In this document: piece by piece, positions 1 to 6,515 of the stretch
Layout of the letters: every line of letters starts with the position of its first letter
Numbering within the stretch: position 1 is the stretch's first letter
Source: Clostridium sp. AM58-1XD
GTDB taxonomy: Bacteria > Bacillota > Clostridia > Lachnospirales > Lachnospiraceae
Direction: 5' to 3'
Assembly (NCBI RefSeq): GCF_003464085.1
Contig: NZ_QSDR01000048.1
Location: forward strand, 1-23,322
Length of the DNA: 23,322 nt
Made by a program: the position numbers and the translations under genes
The notes under the pieces: generated by a model
Database searches by the model: none
Told to the model about the DNA's origin: nothing
What the model saw: the letters and a program-made list of their open reading frames with translations, nothing else

Positions 1-2517
1 GGCGGCGCGGGCGGCGGCGCGGGCATCGGCGGCGCGGGCATCGGCGGCGGCGGTGGCGCGGGCGGTAACATCTCCATCACCGGAGACTCCATTATATTTG
101 CAACACGGGGAATTGGATATGGGGCCCACATCGGCGCGGGTGAAAATGGAAGCGGCGATCTCCCCAACCTGATCAACGGCTTAATCTTTGAGGGTGATGA
201 TGGCAAGGTGTGGGGCGATGTTACCCTGCCAGGGGACCTCACACTTCCCGGCGACCTGACTATACCCATTGGTTCCACCCTCACCAATGACTACACTCTG
301 ACCAATGAGCATACCCTCACCAATGACGGCGAGATCCGGGGCAATGGAAACCTGGTTGGCTCCGGTGCCTTCCAGGGCAGCGGCAAATATACGCTGAAAG
401 TAACCCGTTTGATTGCCTCGCCAACGGCTGCCAGCATCACCGCAACCGGCGTAACCCTGAATCCTGTCAGCCACAAGGGAGACGGTATGGTGGAGTACGC
501 GAAAAACGATACCGACGCAACGCCCAGCATGATTGGCGGCGACTGGCAGGCGGAGCGGGACTTTACCGGTCTGGAGGAAAACACCGCGTATTATTTCTTC
601 GCCCGTGTGACAGGCGATTCCATCTACGCGGACGAGGCTTCCGACGGCAGAGAAATCAGGACGTTGAGCCGTATCACCATTCAGGTCATTCCCGGTATCA
701 TACCCCCCGCCTCTGGCTCGGTCCCTGTGACAACCATCGCCGAGACACCGCAATACACCGGTACGGTGGCGTGGAACCCCAGTCCCAACGGTACATTTGC
801 CGCCGGGACCGTTTACACGGCAACCATCACCCTGAACGCCAAGGACGGCTACACCCTGCAGGGCGTACCGGCAGACTTTTTTACTGTGGATGGGGCGACG
901 GCAACGAACAGCGCGGACAGCAAAACCGTCACGGCGGTATTCCCCGAAACAAGTGCTGACCCGGTTTACTCCATCCAAGTGGATACGGCGGTCCTGGACT
1001 TTGGCACTGTCGCCAAAGGAGATTCGTTCCCCGCCGGAAAAACCGTGGCTGTGAAAAACACAGGTAACCAGAGTGTCACGCTGACCAAGCCCACCGCCAC
1101 GAATTATTGGGTGGGAGACTTCTCGCCCGGTGCCACGGTTGCGGCGGGCGGCACAGTTTCCTTTACCGTGCAGCCCAAGACCGGGTTGGATACGGGAGAC
1201 TACAGTGAGACGCTTACCATCACCACCGAAAGCATCAAAGCCACGGTAACTGTAAATTTTTCGGTAGTCCATAAGACGATACCTGTGACGGGTTCTTCGT
1301 CCGGCGGCGGAAGCTCCTACACCGAGCCAAAACCGCAGAGCAGCTACACGATTGCGGGGGACAACATCAGCCAGACCATCTCCCGCTCCGACTTAAAGAA
1401 ACTGGCGGATGACCGCAAGCGCCTGACGCTTGGCTGTGACAAGGCAGGCATGACCTTTGGTTCTGCGGCGCTGGAAGCGATTCTGGAGGCGGTTCCGGCT
1501 ACGGCAGGCAATATCACCTTTGCCGCCGCTCCTGCCGATTTAAGCGCATTTCCTGACGCGGCGATACAGATTGGCACTCACCCGGTTTATGACTTCATCA
1601 TCAGCTATACGGACGGTAACGGGAACCCTGTCACGGTTCCGGTGAACTTCCCGACCGGCTCGGCAGCAATTACATTGAACTATGCCCCCGTTGCTGAGGA
1701 GGTCACAGGAAGCCTGTTTATGGTCTATGTGGACGGCAAGGGAGCCGTGACATGGCTGAACAAATCCAGCTATAGGGTAAATGGCGGTGGCAGAGAGAGT
1801 GCCCCGGAGCATGGCACCGGCACAGTGATGGCGGAGGTCCCCCACTTCTCCACCTACGGCGTGGCCTACAAAGCTTCCGCCCCGGTGTTTACCGACATTA
1901 TGAACCATTGGGCAAAGGAAGATATTGAGTTTGTGGCGGCGCGGGGATTGCTCTCCGGGAAGGTGAATGACGCCGCAGGCGGCAGAGAAACTCCCCTGGG
2001 GGACACGGGCAACAACCAGTTCTCCCCGGACGGCACTATGACGCGGGGCATGTTCGTCACCGCCCTGGGACGGCTGGCGGGCGTAAACCCGGACAGCAGC
2101 CAGACCCGCAGCTTCACCGACGTAAAGGCGGACGCCTACTATGCGGCTTATGTGGAGTGGGCGGCGCAGAAAGGTATTGTAAGCGGAACCGGCGAGGGCT
2201 TATTCAGCCCCGACGCGCCAGTGACGCGGGAGCAGATGGCGGTGATGATGGCAAATTACGCCGGACAGATGGGCTACTCCATTCCCACGCCGCTTGCGGC
2301 TGTCACCTTCGCCGACAGCGATAAGATCAGCGATTGGGCGGCAAAGGAAGTCGCCGCCATGCAGCGGGCCGGTATCGTGAAAGGCAAGGACGGAAACCGC
2401 TTTGACCCGCAGGGAAACGCCACCCGCGCCGAAGTTTCGGCGGTGCTGCGCCGGTTTATAGAAGTAGTGATTGACGCAACCGCGACTACCGGCCGGACAA
2501 AGAATAGTCTGAACTAA
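1..2517 (+). CDS. SLH-domain surface protein, 5'-truncated by window edge
   Basis: Frame 1 is open from base 1, so the true start lies upstream; the ATG at 208 is internal. The visible 838 residues begin with a Gly/Ala/Ile-rich repeat (residues 1-22), then a region rich in short repeats (PGDLTLPGDLT, then TLTND/TLTNE units, about residues 72-105). Two or more Ig/fibronectin-like segments follow, one around FGTVAKGDSFPAG, then a linker with GSSSGGGSS. The end holds three SLH domains: FTDIMNHWAKEDIEF, FTDVKADAYYAAYVEWAA and FADSDKISDWAAKEV, each with a GLLSG/GIVSG/GIVKG-type turn and a TRxxx helix. SLH triplets bind pyruvylated secondary wall polymers, so this is probably a cell-surface anchored adhesin or carbohydrate-interacting protein. 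The gene is GC-richer than those downstream. The surface role follows from the family; the ligand is unknown. Confidence 0.9.
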   Translation, partial: GGAGGGAGIGGAGIGGGGGAGGNISITGDSIIFATRGIGYGAHIGAGENGSGDLPNLINGLIFEGDDGKVWGDVTLPGDLTLPGDLTIPIGSTLTNDYTLTNEHTLTNDGEIRGNGNLVGSGAFQGSGKYTLKVTRLIASPTAASITATGVTLNPVSHKGDGMVEYAKNDTDATPSMIGGDWQAERDFTGLEENTAYYFFARVTGDSIYADEASDGREIRTLSRITIQVIPGIIPPASGSVPVTTIAETPQYTGTVAWNPSPNGTFAAGTVYTATITLNAKDGYTLQGVPADFFTVDGATATNSADSKTVTAVFPETSADPVYSIQVDTAVLDFGTVAKGDSFPAGKTVAVKNTGNQSVTLTKPTATNYWVGDFSPGATVAAGGTVSFTVQPKTGLDTGDYSETLTITTESIKATVTVNFSVVHKTIPVTGSSSGGGSSYTEPKPQSSYTIAGDNISQTISRSDLKKLADDRKRLTLGCDKAGMTFGSAALEAILEAVPATAGNITFAAAPADLSAFPDAAIQIGTHPVYDFIISYTDGNGNPVTVPVNFPTGSAAITLNYAPVAEEVTGSLFMVYVDGKGAVTWLNKSSYRVNGGGRESAPEHGTGTVMAEVPHFSTYGVAYKASAPVFTDIMNHWAKEDIEFVAARGLLSGKVNDAAGGRETPLGDTGNNQFSPDGTMTRGMFVTALGRLAGVNPDSSQTRSFTDVKADAYYAAYVEWAAQKGIVSGTGEGLFSPDAPVTREQMAVMMANYAGQMGYSIPTPLAAVTFADSDKISDWAAKEVAAMQRAGIVKGKDGNRFDPQGNATRAEVSAVLRRFIEVVIDATATTGRTKNSLN

Positions 2518-2521
2518 AATC

Positions 2522-2556
2522 GCGGCGGGTACTGGATGTTATATCAGTCCCGCCGC
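2522..2556. terminator. Bidirectional hairpin between convergent genes
   Basis: GCGGCGGG (2522-2529) pairs with CCCGCCGC (2549-2556), and an inner ACT/AGT pairing continues after one bulged T. The + side is followed by ACTATTATTG and the - side by GATTTTAG, both modest T-runs. It lies 4 bases after the SLH gene stop and just beyond the end of the convergent reductase gene. Confidence 0.6.
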
Positions 2557-2600
2557 ACTATTATTGTATGGATTTAAAAATCAGCCTGCGCTAAATACCG

Positions 2601-3638
2601 CTAAAAATTCCCAGCCGTCATAACCTTTCCCGCCAAAACCTCCTCATAATCCTTCAGATTCCTTTCCAGCAATTCCGGCGTGTTAAGACCGTACGGGCAC
2701 TTGCCAACGCACTGGTTGCAGTGCAGGCAGTCCTTTATCTTCCTCATCTTCTCCTGCCCTTCCTGCGACAGATGGGATGCGGACGGGGAACGGCGCAGAA
2801 GCAGGGACATGCGGGCGCAGTTGTTAATCTCTATTCCGGCGGGACACGGCATACAGTAACCGCAGCCACGGCAGAAGCTGCCGGCAAGCTGACGGCGGTC
2901 CGTCTCAATCAGCGCACGGAGCTCCTCTGTCATAACCGGCGGCTCCTTCACGTAGCGCAGAAACTCCTCCAGCTCATGCTCCTTCTGGATACCCCAGATG
3001 GGAAGCACATTGTCATACTGGGCTGCAAATGCGTAAGCCGCCGCTGCGTTGGTTATCAGCCCGCCGGACAGGGATTTCATGGCGATAAAGCCCATATTCC
3101 GCTCCGTGCAGGAGTTCACCAGCTCCAAATCCGGTCCGGCGGACAGATAGCAGAACGGAAATTGCAGCGTGTCGTAAAGCCCGGATTCGATGGCTTCGCG
3201 CGCCACGGCAATCCGGTGGTTGGTCAGCCCGATAAAGCGCACCTTTCCCTGTTCCTTCGCCTTCAGCATCGCCTCGTAAAGTCCCGTCCCATCATCCGGC
3301 TTTGGGCAGAAATCAGGGTTGTGGAACTGGTAGATATCCAGATAGTCGGTCTTTAACAGCGTCAGGCTGGTCTCCAAATCCTCCCAGAATCCGTCCGCAG
3401 TCATCGCGGCTGTCTTGGTGGCGATAAAAATATGGCTGCGGATATCGCTTATGGCGTAACCAATCTTCTCCTCGCTGTCGGTGTAGGCGCGCGCCGTGTC
3501 AAAAAATGTGATGCCTCCATCGTAAGCGCGGCAAAGCAGAGCTGCCGCCTCCTCTTTCGTGACCCGTTGCACCGGCAGTGCGCCGAAGCCGTTCTTATCC
3601 GTGACAATGCCGGTCCTTCCCAGTGTTATAGTTGGCAT
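2601..3638 (-). CDS. Aldo/keto reductase with C-terminal 4Fe-4S ferredoxin domain
   Basis: This 345-residue protein has an N-terminal aldo/keto reductase barrel and a C-terminal bacterioferredoxin-type module. The AKR catalytic tetrad is visible as D47 (FFDTARAY), Y52, K75 (FIATKT) and H106 (DIYQFHNPD). Two cysteine clusters follow: C256/C259/C262/C265 (CRGCGYCMPC) and C304/C307/C310/C314 (CLHCNQCVGKCP). The second fits a classical [4Fe-4S] site; the first is an additional Cys-rich site. The family reduces or oxidises carbonyl or sugar-type substrates in the cytoplasm, with electrons probably shuttled via the cluster; the substrate cannot be read from the sequence. The start is well supported: GAGGAGGG at 3645-3652 sits 6 bases upstream of the ATG. 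It appears monocistronic, with its own promoter and a hairpin shared with the convergent SLH gene. Confidence 0.92.
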   Translation of the reverse strand: MPTITLGRTGIVTDKNGFGALPVQRVTKEEAAALLCRAYDGGITFFDTARAYTDSEEKIGYAISDIRSHIFIATKTAAMTADGFWEDLETSLTLLKTDYLDIYQFHNPDFCPKPDDGTGLYEAMLKAKEQGKVRFIGLTNHRIAVAREAIESGLYDTLQFPFCYLSAGPDLELVNSCTERNMGFIAMKSLSGGLITNAAAAYAFAAQYDNVLPIWGIQKEHELEEFLRYVKEPPVMTEELRALIETDRRQLAGSFCRGCGYCMPCPAGIEINNCARMSLLLRRSPSASHLSQEGQEKMRKIKDCLHCNQCVGKCPYGLNTPELLERNLKDYEEVLAGKVMTAGNF

Positions 3639-3688
3639 ATGTAACCCTCCTCATGATTGCTTCTGTACCTGTATGTGAAATGTATTTC

Positions 3689-3718
3689 ATTATAATATTC
3701 AGATATTGATTATGTAAA
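3689..3718 (-). promoter_or_regulatory. Sigma-A type promoter of the aldo/keto reductase
   Basis: On the minus strand TTTACA (3718-3713) and TATAAT (3694-3689) are separated by 18 bases. This places the transcript start about 40 bases upstream of the reductase start codon. Confidence 0.65.
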
Positions 3719-3724
3719 ATTTCT

Positions 3725-3747
3725 AAAACCTGCGGATGAGGTTTTTT
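3725..3747 (-). terminator. Small A/T-flanked hairpin after hypothetical ORF
   Basis: AAAACCT (3725-3731) pairs with AGGTTTT (3739-3745) around a 7-base loop. T-rich sequence follows on both strands. It lies just past the stop of the minus-strand ORF ending at 3765 and upstream of the reductase promoter, so it could insulate the two. The stem is short. Confidence 0.35.
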
Positions 3748-3764
3748 GATGTTTTGGCTGAGTA

Positions 3765-4079
3765 TTATACGAAATCGGTCGTGATCAGTTTTTCTATTCT
3801 TTCCTTATCCTCTGGTTTAATTATGCCCGAGCAAATCAGGAACTCATATTCGTTTTCTTTTACATAAGCAAGTGACTTAAGCTTCAGTTCCCCCTCCCAG
3901 TGGATAAAAACATCTTCTGGCATTTTTCTTATTCCTGCATGGTGGACGTCAAGCGCCTCCGCCCGCTTTGCCCGGGTATTCAGACAAATGGATCCAGCCA
4001 ATTGGTTTGCTTTATCGTCCATGGTGAAGCATGAAAGCTTTAAAAGGGTTTCCAGAAGCCAGAAGCTATCCAGTGACAT
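3765..4079 (-). CDS. Hypothetical protein, possibly truncated
   Basis: I do not recognise this 104-residue ORF. The C-terminal half (from about residue 50) has protein-like composition: AEALDVHHAGIRKMPED, then HWEGELKLKSLAYVKENEYE, ending in an acidic/basic helix KPEDKERIEKLITTDFV. No membrane segment, signal peptide or known motif is visible. The start is weak: an in-frame TAG lies about 20 bases upstream of the ATG and no good Shine-Dalgarno is present, so this may be the 3' remnant of a longer gene. It abuts the helicase remnant on the other strand, in a patch that otherwise looks decayed. A small hairpin follows its stop. Confidence 0.4.
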   Translation of the reverse strand: MSLDSFWLLETLLKLSCFTMDDKANQLAGSICLNTRAKRAEALDVHHAGIRKMPEDVFIHWEGELKLKSLAYVKENEYEFLICSGIIKPEDKERIEKLITTDFV

Positions 4080-4123
4080 GACCTGGATATGCTCTGTCTA
4101 TGCAGGAACTTGCTGTTAATTAA

Positions 4124-4815
4124 TCCGAAAATTTTAAGGCAATGCAGGGAAAAATATCTATGGATATCAATTACCGATCCAAGACCGGAGATTATCACAG
4201 CTGCAAAGAGCCTGATTGAGCATAACACGGAACGCTTCCGTAAGGATATCAAGGCAGCAAGAGATGGACATGGGGAAGTGATTTATAAAACACTGACAGA
4301 TCGGAAAGAGGAACTTGATTATCTCTCTACTACTGTCAGCCGTATCACAGCCGCTGGCACCGACCCCGCTCAAATCGCCATCCTGGCGCGCACGAACATG
4401 CAGCTGGACGATGTAGCTGCGGAATTTGAACGGAGACGTATCGATTACACCTCGAATGACGCCATAAAAGACGTTTACGAGCATTTTATCTTTGAAGACA
4501 TTATCCTACCTTCGTATTATAAACTGGGTCTGGAAGACCAGCGACCTGCTTCAAATCTTAAATAAGCCGGTCAGATACCTTCGGGAAATTGATTTTCGGG
4601 GAACTATGGACTTATCCCTGGATACGTTAATCCGAAATGTCCGAAAGAACCCAAACTGCCGCGATACAAATGTTGATGCGGTTGTAAAACTTTTCGATGA
4701 TATCCATGCGCTCCAGAATATATCCCTTGCGGAGCAGGTAAGGGGGATTGCGGAGCGGATTGGCTACCGGACTTATCTAAGCGAATTTGAGGCATATGTG
4801 CGCGACCAGGCTGTT
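4124..4815 (+). pseudogene. UvrD/PcrA-type DNA helicase remnant, frameshifted at both ends
   Basis: Three reading frames must be joined to recover a superfamily 1 helicase C-terminal (2A/2B) region. Frame 2 gives ENFKAMQGKISMDINYRS (motif IV-like NYRS). Frame 3 from about 4182 gives RPEIITAAKSLIEHN, then QIAILARTNMQ and HFIFEDIILPSYYKLGLE. Frame 1 from about 4538 gives SDLLQILNKPVRYLREIDFRG and onward to IGYRTYLSEFEAYVRDQ. Both shifts equal +1, at about 4180 and about 4538. The Walker A half is missing upstream, and motifs V-VI (the VH..KGLE.. region) are missing downstream. Homology ends near 4815, where hairpin-rich noncoding sequence begins. It cannot encode a working helicase. Confidence 0.75.
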
Positions 4816-5202
4816 CTATTCAGGAGTAGACCTTCTTCGGGTGTTCCTTAGATACGCTCCAACGCTGCATTAAAGGTGCTCTCGTTTTTTATGGTTCCAT
4901 TATTACCAATACAACTATAGCTATCATATTCATGGTTCCGTATTTGTGGATCTTTCATAGCCGAAGGCTGCTGTCGCTTTTAGGTGGTTTTACAGCCCGC
5001 CCATTTCGGGTGGCTTTCGCACCGCTTCTTAGTCCGCAGAATAATGCCGGTATAAATGATTGCTTTACCGGCTGAGAGGGATTAAACTCTCACGTCGAGG
5101 CCATTATGGGAAACAACTATTAATTGTAAAATAAATTTGCGTCCTCAGGCAATTCGGTCCATCTGTGCAGAACGGTCTGATACATAAGCTATATTGGTCA
5201 TT
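4816..5202. other. Gene-free stretch with several stacked hairpins
   Basis: No convincing gene is visible. The most marked structures on the + strand are AGCC-gaa-GGCT (4959-4969), GCC(C)GCCC-atttc-GGGTGGC (about 4996-5014), GCCGGTA/TACCGGC with a 13-base loop (5046-5072), and TGAGAG/CTCTCA with an 8-base loop (5073-5092). The last two abut with no gap, as coaxially stacked RNA helices do. The layout resembles a structured RNA or the 3' end of a mobile element such as an IS605/TnpB-type element, but no tnpB is adjacent. A 36-codon minus ORF (about 4848-4958, ending TFNAALERI) lacks a ribosome site. Confidence 0.5.
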
Positions 5203-6252
5203 TCACTGGCCCGGATGCACAAGCTGCATCTGCTGTGCATCAAACTCCGCCATTATATCCTCTACGCTGCGCCCCTTATACAGTTCCTGTACCATGACGC
5301 AGGTAGTTCCCCATTGCTCTAAATTAATTTCCGGATTAGAGCCTGGCATGGCCCTGCCTGCCTTCACATTTTCATAAGCTGTGGCAAGAATTTCCGGACG
5401 TTCAAACTCTATATCCTTTCTAGGCGGAAAACCGCCGCTGTTTTTTAATAAATCCGCCGCAACCTCTTTGGATGTCATCTGGTTGGCAAATTCTTTCGCC
5501 ATCTCTAGATTCGTCGTTTTGCTGCTGATACAGATACGCTGCGCGGCATTAAACAGATTCACCTGCCCATATTCATCCGTAGGGAAACCGATGAATGCCA
5601 TCTTGAATTCGTGTGTCCCATAGACCAGGTCCTGAATCGCCGTATCATAGTGGACAACGAACGCTACCTCCTGATTCAAGAATTGCTCCCTTTCATCTCC
5701 CGCTTCTGCATTTCTTGCAAAATCCACATCAAAATACCCCCGGTCCATCATATCCTGCAGGAACTCAAACCCCAGCCGCATATACTGGCTGATGGGTGTT
5801 TCCCCACTGTTGAGTGCGGCAATTTTTTCCTCGCGCCCATCCTCAATATAAAGGGATGCAAGACCCTGTGTCAGCACGAACGTCTCCATCCACCAGCGGT
5901 TGGCTGCAAGAGGCATGATTCCGTTTTCCTTCAGCACCTCACAGCAGTGCAGGAACTCCTGTTTTGTCTTCGGCAGTTCCAGTCCACATTGATCCAAAAG
6001 ATCCTCGTTGACGAACAGTCCATAGCAGAGCATGGTCATGGGCACGGAAATAACCTTTCCATCGACAGTACACTGGCTCAGGGCCTCTTTTGTTAAATAC
6101 TGCACCGATGTCAGATCCGAGAGGTCAGCCAGGTATCCTTCCCGGTACATTTCATATGCCACATCCGGATTCATGATATAGAGGTCATCCCCCATGTTAT
6201 TTCTGACACGGTCACGCACAACATCATCATAGCTTTTTTCCTGAGAGTTCAT
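5203..6252 (-). CDS. Extracellular solute-binding protein, family 1, C-terminal part (frame-broken)
   Basis: These 349 residues are the main body of a family 1 (CUT1-type sugar or oligosaccharide) ABC solute-binding protein. Visible are SYDDVVRDRVRNNMGDDLYI, the FVNEDLLDQCGLELPKTKQE hinge region common in MalE-like proteins, NGIMPLAANRWWMETFV, and a C-terminal EIN(L/E)-type segment with PGSNPEINLEQWG. The signal peptide sits in a different frame in the next ORF upstream; the two overlap by ATGA at 6249-6252. Adding one base would fuse them into a normal 437-residue lipoprotein, so the ATG here is probably not a genuine start, although translational coupling through ATGA is possible. No permease or ATPase gene lies nearby. 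The gene is last in the operon behind a hybrid histidine kinase, suggesting a sensory role. Confidence 0.8.
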   Translation of the reverse strand: MNSQEKSYDDVVRDRVRNNMGDDLYIMNPDVAYEMYREGYLADLSDLTSVQYLTKEALSQCTVDGKVISVPMTMLCYGLFVNEDLLDQCGLELPKTKQEFLHCCEVLKENGIMPLAANRWWMETFVLTQGLASLYIEDGREEKIAALNSGETPISQYMRLGFEFLQDMMDRGYFDVDFARNAEAGDEREQFLNQEVAFVVHYDTAIQDLVYGTHEFKMAFIGFPTDEYGQVNLFNAAQRICISSKTTNLEMAKEFANQMTSKEVAADLLKNSGGFPPRKDIEFERPEILATAYENVKAGRAMPGSNPEINLEQWGTTCVMVQELYKGRSVEDIMAEFDAQQMQLVHPGQ

Positions 6253-6515
6253 AGGCGTGTAGGATTGTAGATATCGATATCCGGATGTGTACGCTCAAAC
6301 TCATCAATGGCCATCTGCATGGAATGCATGATACCTCCCTCCCGGACCTCGTTTCCCTTGGCCGTTGAGGAATAAAATACCAGCTCTTCTTTTACTGTTT
6401 CCTTGCTCTGTTCTATAATATAAGCCTTGTCAGTTCTCCCGCATCCGGCCGTCAATCCCAGAACCATACCCACTGCAAGAATTACCGCCATTTCACGCCT
6501 TACTCTTTTAATCAT
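6249..6515 (-). CDS. Solute-binding lipoprotein, N-terminal part with signal peptide (frame-broken)
   Basis: These 88 residues hold a charged N-region (MIKRVRRE), a hydrophobic core and the lipobox LTAGC (residues 21-25), followed by KEELVFYSSTAKGNE and FERTHPDIDIYN, the usual first strand and helix of a family 1 solute-binding protein. After YNPTRL the frame meets TGA, while the downstream body of the protein continues in the neighbouring frame. The length deficit equals one deleted base. The start is supported by AAGGGG six bases ahead, located inside the 3' end of the histidine kinase gene; the two genes overlap by 8 bases, indicating translational coupling. If the break is real, the cell makes only a short lipoprotein stub. 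Confidence 0.75.
   Translation of the reverse strand: MIKRVRREMAVILAVGMVLGLTAGCGRTDKAYIIEQSKETVKEELVFYSSTAKGNEVREGGIMHSMQMAIDEFERTHPDIDIYNPTRL

Noticed and set aside
181..1272. 363-codon minus-strand ORF opposite the SLH gene
   Set aside because: It is a GC-rich shadow of a clearly coding plus-strand frame; the translation has no domain and is arginine/glycine rich.
2721..3356. 211-codon plus-strand ORF opposite the aldo/keto reductase
   Set aside because: Antisense shadow; the minus strand encodes all AKR and Fe-S motifs with a good ribosome site.
4848..4958. 36-codon minus ORF starting MKDPQIRNHEYD
   Set aside because: No ribosome site, lies within a decayed and hairpin-rich patch; not supported as a gene, though noted in the region entry.
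5071..5110. TPP riboswitch suggested by GGCTGAGAGG
   Set aside because: The second conserved half (ACCTGATCTGG...) is missing, and no thiamine gene follows.
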